Shown: positions 6,258-13,197 of the stretch, one piece after another
Layout: the number at the start of each line of letters is the position of its first letter
How positions within the stretch are numbered: position 1 is the stretch's first letter
Assembly (NCBI GenBank): GCA_011524845.1
Contig: WTJL01000089.1
Coordinates: 2,053-15,959, forward strand
DNA length: 13,907 nt
Reading direction: 5' to 3'
Source: Flavobacteriales bacterium
Lineage (GTDB): Bacteria > Bacteroidota > Bacteroidia > Flavobacteriales_D > Sanyastnellaceae
Notes under the pieces: model-generated
Told to the model about the DNA's origin: nothing
Databases searched by the model: none
The model's input: the letters and a program-made list of their open reading frames with translations, nothing else
Position numbers and translations under genes: made by a program

Positions 6258-6649
6258 AGCGCACACACCTTGTTCTTCTCCTCCTCGTGGCTGGACTGAT
6301 GGGCACCTTTGTGGCCAGCATCACCAGCACCAGCCGCTCCGTCGACTTTGCCACGGCCTTTGCCGATCCAGGCACGGAATACAAAGTGAGCGGGACGTTG
6401 GCGGTGGATTTCCCCGTGGAGTACGACCCCCAAAAGAACACGGCCCTCACCAAGTTCCACCTCACCGACAAAAGCGGTCAGGTGCGAGAAGTTTGGCTGG
6501 AGAAGGCCAAACCCACAGGCCTCGAACGCTCCGAAAGCATTGACCTGTACGGCAAAGCCTCAGGCGAGCATTTCCGCGCGACAGAGATGCTGATGAAGTG
6601 TCCGTCCAAGTACAACGAGCAGAACCACCTTCTCGACACGGACGCGTGA
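6254..6649 (+). CDS. ccmE: Haem chaperone CcmE, CxxxY variant
   Basis: Periplasmic, membrane-anchored chaperone that carries haem from CcmC to CcmF. The 131-residue product has an N-terminal anchor (about 5-24) and a small OB-fold-like beta domain with YKVSGTLAVDFPVEYDP, TKFHLTDKSGQVREVWLEKAKP and IDLYGKASGEHFRATEMLMKC. In proteobacterial CcmE the haem is held covalently by His in an HxxxY motif; here the equivalent is CPSKY (116-120), so Cys116 replaces the His. This CxxxY form is known from archaea and some bacteria and, as I recall, is standard in Bacteroidota. The start lies within the ccmC stop (ATGA, 6254-6257) and the stop overlaps the ccmF start as TGATG. Confidence 0.88.
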   Translation: MKRTHLVLLLLVAGLMGTFVASITSTSRSVDFATAFADPGTEYKVSGTLAVDFPVEYDPQKNTALTKFHLTDKSGQVREVWLEKAKPTGLERSESIDLYGKASGEHFRATEMLMKCPSKYNEQNHLLDTDA

Positions 6650-9426
6650 TGGAGTACCTCGGGGAATGGATGTGGGCAGCCCACCTTGGGCGGTTCTTGG
6701 TGGCGTTGGCCTTCGCCTCTGCGTTGCTGGCGACCGTCCTGTTCATCCGTGGACAGGTCAAGTCGGGCCGCGTTGCTTTCCTCACCCACGTGGGGAGCAC
6801 CCTTGGCGTCATCGCCTTGATCTTCGTGTTGTTCTTTGGCCATCGTTACGAGTTCCAATACATCTGGAAGCACCTCAACAACGAGATGCCCATGCGCTTC
6901 GTGCTGAGTGCGTTCTGGGGCGGCCAGGAAGGCGGATTTCTGCTGTGGATGTTCTGGCACAACGTGCTCGCCTTGTTCATCCTTCGCCGTGCCGACGACT
7001 GGCAGCGGGAGGTGATGGCCGTGCTCAGCGCCATTGAAGCGTTCTTGGGGGTGATGCTGTTGGGCATCTACTTCGGCGATTTCCAGCTTGGGCTCGATCC
7101 GTTCATGCTTCTACGCGAAGCCCCCAACAACTTGGGGTTGCCATGGACTGCGCGCTCCGACTACCTGACCTCTTTCCCTCAGTTCGCTGATGGACAAGGA
7201 CTTAACCCCCTTCTCCAAAACTATTGGATGACCATTCATCCACCCACCCTGTTCCTTGGTTTTGCTGCGTGCAGCGTGCCTTTTGCCTACGCCATTGGGG
7301 CGTTGTGGAGAAGGGATTTGACCAGCTGGATCAAGCCGGTGTTGCCTTGGGCGTTCTTCGCCGTGGGCATCTTGGGTGCGGGCATTTTGATGGGCGGTGC
7401 TTGGGCGTACGAAGCCCTGAGCTTTGGTGGGTTCTGGGCGTGGGATCCCGTGGAGAATTCGTCCCTCGTCCCGTGGATGGTGCTTGTAGCCGCGGCGCAC
7501 TTGCTGCTCATCAACCGAAACAGAAAGGAACCGACTGCCCTTTTTTCCACGGTGTACCTGAGCATCCTGGCGTTTTTGCTTGTGCTGTACTCCACCTTTT
7601 TGACCAAGAGTGGCGTGCTTGGAGACACCTCCGTTCACAGCTTTGTCGACAGTGGCATTTTGCCTCAGCTGCTCGCCTACCTCTTGTCGTTTGTGGCCCT
7701 CGGGCACCTGCTTCTCTTGGAGGATCTGGAATCGCGCAAAGTCTATGGCGGCCTAGCCTTGGCAACCATGGGACTGGTGGCTGCTGGCCAGCCTGCATTG
7801 GGCTTTTTGGCCTTCTTGGGGGTGATGGCCGCTGCTGCCATACGCGCCTTTCGCCGAGAGTTCAAAAGCGGCGACGAAGAAGATGCCTTGTGGTCTAGGG
7901 AATTTTGGATGTTCGTGGGCTCGCTGCTTCTTGTTCTTGGGTCCGTGCACATCACGTGGCAGACCAGCGTGCCTGTCTTCAACCACTTTCTCGAACCGTT
8001 CTCGCCTTTGTTGACGTGGGCGGAGGGGCTCACGGGATGGGCCTTGTTGGGCGACCTCGCCAAGCACGACCTCGCCCCTGGCACCGACCTCGACCGCACC
8101 TACCACCTCGTCCAAGTCCCGCTGGCGGTGCTGATTTTCCTTCTCATTGGCCTCGCCCAATGGCTGAAGTACAAGAACAGCGACATCCGTGTGGTTGGAG
8201 GCAAACTGGTCCGGGCCACCCTCGGTGCAGCCGTGTTGACGGGCGCCCTGGTCGTGGTGTACGACTTTCAATCTCATGAGATTCCTCGTGTGGCCTTGTT
8301 GTTCGCCACATTGTTCGCCGCCTTGAGCAACGCCGACTACATCGTTCAGATGTGGAAAGGCAAGCTGGACGCCATGGGGTCTCCCCTTGCGCACGTCGGG
8401 TTTGCACTGACCATTTTTGGAGCGGTCCTTTCCACTGCCCAAAAAGACGTCATCTCGCAAAACCGCATTGGCGACATCTCCACCCTGAACGAAGAGTTGA
8501 ACAACTCCACAGACTTGCTGCTGATGGAGGGCGACACCTTGCCCATGGGGCCCTACTTTGTGTCCTACCAGCAGCGCCGGCAGGAAGGCATTCATGTTCT
8601 GTTCGACATGGCGTACTTCGAGCGTGCCCCCAAAGCGTACCAAGCTGGAGACATCGTGGCGCACGAAGGCATGGTGTGGCAAGCACTGGACGACCACGCT
8701 GCGAGTCCCACCTTCGACGAAGACGTCGAGACCCATTGGAATTTCCTCCCCTTTCCTCAAGAATCCCAAACGTCACGGGCCACGCGCTGGGTCAACGGCA
8801 CGCCTGGTGAGGAAGTGTTCACCCTGTCGCCTCGCATTCAGCTCAACGCCCAAATGGGCAACGCCCCTGAACCCGACACCAAGCACTTCGCATTTCGGGA
8901 CTTGTACACCCACATCAAGTGGGGCCGTGTGACCCCACCTGAAACGGACGAGGAAGGCTGGCTCGGAGGCCAGTCCCAAGAATTCGTCGTGGGAGACTCC
9001 ATGTTTGTGGGTGGCGTGTTGCTCACGGTGGACAGCCTTCGCGTGATTCTCGACGAGGAACGACCCCAACGTGGACTTCTCGACGACGACCTGGCCTTGG
9101 CCGCATGCCTTGGCTTGCGGCGGGGACGCACCGTGGAGGTGCACGACCCGTTGTACATCGTCCGGGGCAACACCGTCGTTCCTGACCTCTACGAGGCCGA
9201 AGGTTGGGGACTTCGCTTCAGAATTGAGGCGTTTGATCCAGAGAACGAAACCGTCGAGATGACCGTGTGGGAGCACGAAAGTGTCCGCCGAGACTTTGTG
9301 GTGATGCAAGCCGTCATCTTCCCCCAAATCAACTGGCTCTGGCTCGGATGCGTGTTGATGACGCTCGGGTCTTTCCTCGCTGTCCGCATGCGGATCCGCC
9401 AACGCAAAGCGTCAAGCCGTGGCTGA
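6649..9426 (+). CDS. ccmF: Cytochrome c haem lyase subunit CcmF with inserted CBM5/12-like segment
   Basis: Large multi-helix protein that takes haem from CcmE and attaches it to apocytochrome c. The 925-residue product shows the WWD region GGFWAWDPVENSS (260-272) and four histidines matching the conserved set: His197 (NYWMTIHPP), His284 (VLVAAAHLLL), His330 (TSVHSF) and His582 (SPLAHVGF). A long periplasmic region follows, with FTLSPRIQLNAQMGNAPEPDTKHF (724-747), ending in a last helix near the C-terminus. E. coli CcmF is about 650 residues; Bacteroidota forms are longer, but this one also has residues about 659-720 inserted into the periplasmic region. In that insert YQAGDIVAHEGMVWQA...P...HWNFL (664-700) follows the pattern of small chitin-binding (CBM5/12) modules. 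ATG 6649 overlaps the ccmE stop; a 17-codon upstream extension is possible but lies wholly within ccmE. The end overlaps the DUF2520 gene by 8 bases. Confidence 0.92.
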   Translation: MEYLGEWMWAAHLGRFLVALAFASALLATVLFIRGQVKSGRVAFLTHVGSTLGVIALIFVLFFGHRYEFQYIWKHLNNEMPMRFVLSAFWGGQEGGFLLWMFWHNVLALFILRRADDWQREVMAVLSAIEAFLGVMLLGIYFGDFQLGLDPFMLLREAPNNLGLPWTARSDYLTSFPQFADGQGLNPLLQNYWMTIHPPTLFLGFAACSVPFAYAIGALWRRDLTSWIKPVLPWAFFAVGILGAGILMGGAWAYEALSFGGFWAWDPVENSSLVPWMVLVAAAHLLLINRNRKEPTALFSTVYLSILAFLLVLYSTFLTKSGVLGDTSVHSFVDSGILPQLLAYLLSFVALGHLLLLEDLESRKVYGGLALATMGLVAAGQPALGFLAFLGVMAAAAIRAFRREFKSGDEEDALWSREFWMFVGSLLLVLGSVHITWQTSVPVFNHFLEPFSPLLTWAEGLTGWALLGDLAKHDLAPGTDLDRTYHLVQVPLAVLIFLLIGLAQWLKYKNSDIRVVGGKLVRATLGAAVLTGALVVVYDFQSHEIPRVALLFATLFAALSNADYIVQMWKGKLDAMGSPLAHVGFALTIFGAVLSTAQKDVISQNRIGDISTLNEELNNSTDLLLMEGDTLPMGPYFVSYQQRRQEGIHVLFDMAYFERAPKAYQAGDIVAHEGMVWQALDDHAASPTFDEDVETHWNFLPFPQESQTSRATRWVNGTPGEEVFTLSPRIQLNAQMGNAPEPDTKHFAFRDLYTHIKWGRVTPPETDEEGWLGGQSQEFVVGDSMFVGGVLLTVDSLRVILDEERPQRGLLDDDLALAACLGLRRGRTVEVHDPLYIVRGNTVVPDLYEAEGWGLRFRIEAFDPENETVEMTVWEHESVRRDFVVMQAVIFPQINWLWLGCVLMTLGSFLAVRMRIRQRKASSRG
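8623..8808 (+). other. CBM5/12-like insert within CcmF
   Basis: Codes for CcmF residues about 659-720. The pattern is YxxGD at 664-668, then V670, G674, W677, A679, H683, P687 and WxxL at 697-700, the spacing of aromatic and glycine residues in small carbohydrate-binding modules of the chitin-binding type. The flanking sequences (DMAYFE before, EEVFTLSP after) would join smoothly in a CcmF without it. No carbohydrate function is claimed; it may be a structural or protein-binding module. Confidence 0.5.
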
Positions 9427-10201
9427 GCTTCGGATGGTGCTCATCGGCGCGGGCCAAGTCTCGCGGGAGTTGGCCCCGGTGTGGAAACAGGCCGGCCACG
9501 ACATCCTCCAGGTGATCAGCAGAACGGAAGCCTCCGCTCGCCCGCTGGGTGAGCAGCTCGGTTGTCCGTGGACCACCCACCTTGTGGACGCGGCAGGTGC
9601 CCTGGCCGACGCGCAAGTGGTGGTGGTGGCGGTGACGGACGGCCTCATCGCTGAAGTTGCCGAGGGCATCTCTGCCATGGTCTCTCCAAGCTGCGTGATG
9701 GTGCATTTGTCAGGCGCCACCCCGCTCGACGCCTTGAAAGGACCGCGTGCTGTGGTTTGGCCGATTCGAAGCTTCAACCCCAAGGCAGACAACGTCCCAC
9801 TTGAGGGGACGCCGACCGTGATTGAAGCCTCCGACGCCGCGTCCTTTCACGCAGCCCAAACCTTGGCCCAAGCCTGGAAGGCGGAGATCGCTGAGGCTTC
9901 TGGTCCCCAACGGGCCGCCGCGCACCTCGCCGCGGTCATGGCGGACAACTACGCCAACCACATGCTGGCGGAAGCCCAAGAGGTGTTGGACCAACGGAAC
10001 CTGCCCAAGACCCTGTTGCGCAACCTCGTGCTGGGGTTGACCCAGGGCGGACTCAACGGAGACGCCAGAGAGCGACAAACTGGCCCCGCCAAACGCGGAG
10101 ACGACGCCACCCTTGAACGGCATCGCGCCCTGCTTCCTGACGACATGCGAGACGTGTACAACGCCCTCGCTGCCCACATTGCCAAGAGACACACCCCATG
10201 A
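9419..10201 (+). CDS. Rossmann-fold and DUF2520 domain protein
   Basis: Predicted NAD(P)-binding protein of unknown substrate with a two-domain layout like pyrroline-5-carboxylate reductase. The N-terminal Rossmann motif VLIGAGQVSREL (7-18) is followed by VVVVAVTDGLIAEVAEGI and VHLSGATPLDAL. The helical DUF2520 half begins near residue 125 and contains the hallmark QTGPAKRGDDAT. The length of 260 residues is normal for the family. The start chosen is GTG at 9419, which overlaps the ccmF stop by 8 bases; ATG at 9434 would remove five residues and is also possible, since the first beta strand begins there. The stop overlaps the next gene as ATGA. In Bacteroidota this gene commonly sits beside a KdsC-like phosphatase gene, as here, so the two probably share a pathway; which one is unknown. 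Confidence 0.87.
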   Translation: MAELRMVLIGAGQVSRELAPVWKQAGHDILQVISRTEASARPLGEQLGCPWTTHLVDAAGALADAQVVVVAVTDGLIAEVAEGISAMVSPSCVMVHLSGATPLDALKGPRAVVWPIRSFNPKADNVPLEGTPTVIEASDAASFHAAQTLAQAWKAEIAEASGPQRAAAHLAAVMADNYANHMLAEAQEVLDQRNLPKTLLRNLVLGLTQGGLNGDARERQTGPAKRGDDATLERHRALLPDDMRDVYNALAAHIAKRHTP

Positions 10202-10716
10202 ACTACAAGACCCGACTGAAGGACATCAAGCTGTTTGCATTCGATTACGACGGCGTGTTCACCAACGGCACCGTGTATTTGATGCCGGACGGCAGCATGG
10301 CCCGTACCGCGTCGGCACGCGATGGCTTTGCCGTGCAGTGGGCCGTCAAACAAGGCCTTGAGCTTGCTGTGATCACTGGAGGCAAGGAAGAGCCCGTGCG
10401 CTGGCGCATGGAAGGCCTTGGTGTGAAGGAAGTCCACCTCGGAGCCTCCGACAAGTTGGCGGCCGTGCGCGCTCTTGCTGAGCGCAAAGGCCTCTCCCTC
10501 GAGGAAGTGGCCTACATGGGAGACGACCTCAACGACCTCAAAGCCCTGCAAGCAGTGGGGCTCAGTGCATGCCCGTTCGATGCCGTGCCAGAAGTGCGGG
10601 AGGTGGTCGACTGGGTGGTCCCGGAAGGCGGCGGACAAGGCTGCGTTCGAAACGTCATTGAACAGGCGATGAAATTGCGTGGTTTGTGGACCAGCGAGGA
10701 AGGCCACCGTTGGTAA
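10198..10716 (+). CDS. KdsC-family HAD phosphatase
   Basis: Small HAD-superfamily phosphatase without a cap domain, related to 3-deoxy-manno-octulosonate 8-phosphate phosphatase. In 172 residues the motifs are: I, FDYDGVFTNG (15-24) with Asp16 and Asp18; II, VITGGK (58-63); III, Lys86 in SDK; IV, MGDDLNDL (107-114) with Asp109 and Asp113. The GGGQGCVRNVIE tail (144-155) corresponds to the KdsC C-terminal segment that reaches a neighbouring subunit in the tetramer. Motif II has GGK where KdsC has GRK or similar, so KDO-8-phosphate may not be the substrate, and I give no gene symbol. It is coupled to the DUF2520 gene through ATGA and is the last gene of the ccm-led run; yidC follows after 56 bases with its own promoter. 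Confidence 0.85.
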   Translation: MNYKTRLKDIKLFAFDYDGVFTNGTVYLMPDGSMARTASARDGFAVQWAVKQGLELAVITGGKEEPVRWRMEGLGVKEVHLGASDKLAAVRALAERKGLSLEEVAYMGDDLNDLKALQAVGLSACPFDAVPEVREVVDWVVPEGGGQGCVRNVIEQAMKLRGLWTSEEGHRW

Positions 10717-10757
10717 CTCCTCCCCTTCAAATTCCTGTTTGAGGCATCCCCATACCC

Positions 10758-10765
10758 TAACTTCG
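10758..10765 (+). promoter_or_regulatory. yidC promoter, -7 element
   Basis: TAACTTCG matches TAnnTTyG and ends 7 bases before the yidC ATG at 10773. A TTTG (10738-10741) lies 16 bases upstream, a little closer than the usual -33 spacing. The 56-base gap after the phosphatase gene supports a separate promoter. Confidence 0.5.
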
Positions 10766-10772
10766 TACACTC

Positions 10773-12665
10773 ATGGATCGCAATACAATCACCGGGCTGT
10801 TGTTGATGATGGCCCTGCTGTTTGGCTACCAATGGTACATCGCTCCTTCCGAGGAGGACATTGCCGCGTGGGAAGCCCAACAGGAAGCGGAAGCAGCCTC
10901 CCAAGACAGCTTGGCGCAAGCCCAACTCGACGCGCAACGTTTGCAAATGGCCAACATGGAGGCCATTCAAGGCGGTGCGTCGTTGGAGGAAGGCTCGGAA
11001 GAGGCGTTGGCCCTGAGCGCCGAATTGGCCAAACGCTACGGTGTGTTTGGATCAGCCGTGGCAGGGCGCGATCGGGACGTCGTCCTCGAAAACGACCGCG
11101 TACGGGTGGTCTTCAACACACGCGGCGGGATGCCCGTCGAGGCAACCTTGACCGACGGCTACACCAAGTACGGCTCCGACGATCCCGTGTCGCTTTGGGC
11201 GCGTGACTTGTCTGACATGAACGTGTCTTGGGACGTCGCCGGCATCGGCCGTGTGGGATTCAACGACCTCCACTTCCGCCCCGTATCCCAGGCGTCAAGC
11301 CAACTCGTCATGGAGGCCACGATGGGCAATGGCATGGCCATTCGTTTGGTCCACAACCTCGAGGGGTACCAGGTGAAAACGGACGTCAGCTTCACCGGCG
11401 TTGAGAACGCCACTGCATCCAACCGAACCTTCACGTGGTACGCCGTGGGCGAACGCAATGAAAAGGGCTTGAAGTGGGAGCGTCAGCACAGCGCCGTGTA
11501 CTACCTGGAGTTGGGCGAGGAGCGCGATTACTTGAGCGACGGCACGGAAGATGAGGAGGTTTTGGAAGAAGGGGTGTCTTGGCTCTCCTTCAAGCAGAAC
11601 TACTTCTCGGCCCTTGTCAGCAGCCCCCAGCCCTTCGCGCCGGGCGCGCGCATTGCCAACGTTTTGCCCGCCGACGACACGTCTTACGTCATGGGCTACG
11701 AAGCCGAATTGCCCTACGACGGGCAGCCGTTGCACTTCTACTTTGGGCCCAACGACCTCGCCGAACTCGACGCCACCGGTCTTGAAGAAGTCGGGCGCAT
11801 CATCGATTACGGGTGGTGGATTTTTGGGTGGGTCAACCGGAACATCATCCTTCCGATTTACGGGTTCATCGCACAGTACGTCGGCAACCTCGGACTCATC
11901 GTCCTCATCCTGACCCTCGTCATCAAGAGCGCCCTCTTCCCCATCACCTGGAAGAACTTCATGAGTTCGGCCAAGATGCGCGTGCTTCGACCGGAGCTCA
12001 ACGAGATCAACGAGCGCCATGCCGAGGATGCGATGAAGCGCCAGCAGGAAACGATGGAGCTGTACCGCCGAACGGGCGTCAACCCCATGGCCGGATGCCT
12101 GCCTGCCTTGCTGCAGATGCCCATCCTGTACGCCATGTTCCGCTTCTTCCCATCCAACATTGACCTCCGAGGTCAGTCGTTCCTGTGGGCAGACGACCTC
12201 GGCGCCTTCGACAGCGTGTTGGACCTGCCCTTCAGCATCCCCTTCTACGGTGCTCACGTCAGCGGCTTCACCATCCTGATGGCGGCGTCCATGTTGGTGT
12301 ACATGCGCATGACCATGGCCAACCAAAGCATGCCCCAGCAGCCTGGCATGCCGGACATGAAGACCATTCAGACCATCATGCCGTTCACGATGTTGTTCTT
12401 CTTCAACGGCTTCGCGTCTGGGTTGAGCTTGTACTACTTCGTGGCGAACGTGACGTCCATTGGCCAAATGCTGACGATCAAGCGTTTCTTCATCAACGAG
12501 GAGAAGATTCGGGCCAAAATCGAAGACAACAAGAGCAAGGCCAAAGATCGGACCAAGCCGAGCTTCATGGAGCGTCTGCAAGAGGCGGCCAAAGAAGCGG
12601 AGAAAAAGCAAAAGGAACAGGAGCGCAAAAAGAACGAAGCACGCTCCAACCGCAAGAAAAAGTGA
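10773..12665 (+). CDS. yidC: Membrane protein insertase YidC
   Basis: Inserts and folds inner-membrane proteins, alone or with SecYEG. The 630-residue product has the Gram-negative layout: an N-terminal helix (about 6-24), a long polar linker rich in Glu, Gln and Ala, a large periplasmic beta domain (about 75-335), then the conserved insertase domain from about 342 (RIIDYGWWIFGWVN). That domain includes LVIKSALFPITWKNF with Lys385 at the place of the groove arginine in E. coli, the cytoplasmic helical hairpin with MKRQQETMELYRRTGVNPMAG, and the later helices MPILYAMFRFFP, ILMAASMLVYMRM and MPFTMLFFFNGFASGLSLYY. The tail after about 585 is strongly basic, as expected for ribosome contact. ATG 10773 follows a -7 element by 7 bases. 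The stop overlaps the start of a lipoprotein gene (TGATG). Confidence 0.96.
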   Translation: MDRNTITGLLLMMALLFGYQWYIAPSEEDIAAWEAQQEAEAASQDSLAQAQLDAQRLQMANMEAIQGGASLEEGSEEALALSAELAKRYGVFGSAVAGRDRDVVLENDRVRVVFNTRGGMPVEATLTDGYTKYGSDDPVSLWARDLSDMNVSWDVAGIGRVGFNDLHFRPVSQASSQLVMEATMGNGMAIRLVHNLEGYQVKTDVSFTGVENATASNRTFTWYAVGERNEKGLKWERQHSAVYYLELGEERDYLSDGTEDEEVLEEGVSWLSFKQNYFSALVSSPQPFAPGARIANVLPADDTSYVMGYEAELPYDGQPLHFYFGPNDLAELDATGLEEVGRIIDYGWWIFGWVNRNIILPIYGFIAQYVGNLGLIVLILTLVIKSALFPITWKNFMSSAKMRVLRPELNEINERHAEDAMKRQQETMELYRRTGVNPMAGCLPALLQMPILYAMFRFFPSNIDLRGQSFLWADDLGAFDSVLDLPFSIPFYGAHVSGFTILMAASMLVYMRMTMANQSMPQQPGMPDMKTIQTIMPFTMLFFFNGFASGLSLYYFVANVTSIGQMLTIKRFFINEEKIRAKIEDNKSKAKDRTKPSFMERLQEAAKEAEKKQKEQERKKNEARSNRKKK

Positions 12666-13150
12666 TGCGTCGATCCGTCCTGCTTCTGTCCCTGACCCTC
12701 GGCGTCCTGTGCGTCTTCGGATGCCGTGACGCCAAAGACACGGTGGCCACGGACGTGGAAGTCTTGGTGGGCCTGCAACGCACACCATGCTACGGACGGT
12801 GCCCGGTGTACGAACTCTCTGTTCTGAACACCGGCGAAGCCACGTTGAACGTGGGCCGATTCTGCGACGAGGCCTTCGGGCGCTCTCTGGCGACGGGATT
12901 GCACCGGGGACAGGTGGACGTGGGCATGTGGCGCATGGTGGCCGACCTCGCTGCCGACATGGGGTTTGACACCCTGCAAAGCCGGTACGACGACCCCAAA
13001 GTCATGGACTTGCCGGCCAACATCGTCACCATTGAAGGCCAAACGGTCTACAACCGCTACGGAGGCCCCAACCTGAACGACCTTTACACCCGCATCGAGC
13101 GGCTCGTTGGCACCGTGGAATGGACGGCCGACGAACGAAGCGCACGTTGA
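12665..13150 (+). CDS. Putative DUF6438-type lipoprotein
   Basis: A 161-residue predicted exported lipoprotein of unknown function. The N-terminus MRRSVLLLSLTLGVLCVFGC has a basic start, a hydrophobic core and a lipobox-like VFGC ending in Cys20, suggesting lipid attachment and release from the inner membrane. After it comes LVGLQRTPCYGRCPVYELSV, where the TPCxGxCPVY motif is the signature I associate with DUF6438; two Cys are spaced as CxxxC and could pair. A third Cys lies in GRFCDEAF. The rest is mixed alpha/beta with no recognised catalytic motif. The ATG overlaps the yidC stop (TGATG), so it is translationally coupled to yidC. Whether this reflects a shared role in envelope protein insertion or only gene packing is not known. 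Confidence 0.72.
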   Translation: MRRSVLLLSLTLGVLCVFGCRDAKDTVATDVEVLVGLQRTPCYGRCPVYELSVLNTGEATLNVGRFCDEAFGRSLATGLHRGQVDVGMWRMVADLAADMGFDTLQSRYDDPKVMDLPANIVTIEGQTVYNRYGGPNLNDLYTRIERLVGTVEWTADERSAR

Positions 13151-13197
13151 ACGGCGCTTGCACCTTGCAACTGAACACAACACACAACCTCATCGAC

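Noticed and set aside
10724..10744. Imperfect inverted repeat CC(T)TCAAA / TTTGAGG between the phosphatase gene and yidC
   Set aside because: Considered as a terminator, but the stem is about 7 AT-rich pairs with a bulge and no T-run follows; it also overlaps the possible -33 region of the yidC promoter.
11295..12788. Long open frame of 497 codons on the minus strand opposite yidC
   Set aside because: Same reason: low-complexity antisense translation across a clear YidC gene; no promoter or recognisable domain.
13151..13197. CACCTTGC (13161-13168) as a promoter for the S46 peptidase
   Set aside because: It lacks the initial T of the -7 consensus, has no upstream TTG at a fitting distance and sits 29 bases from the ATG, so it is too weak to list as a feature.
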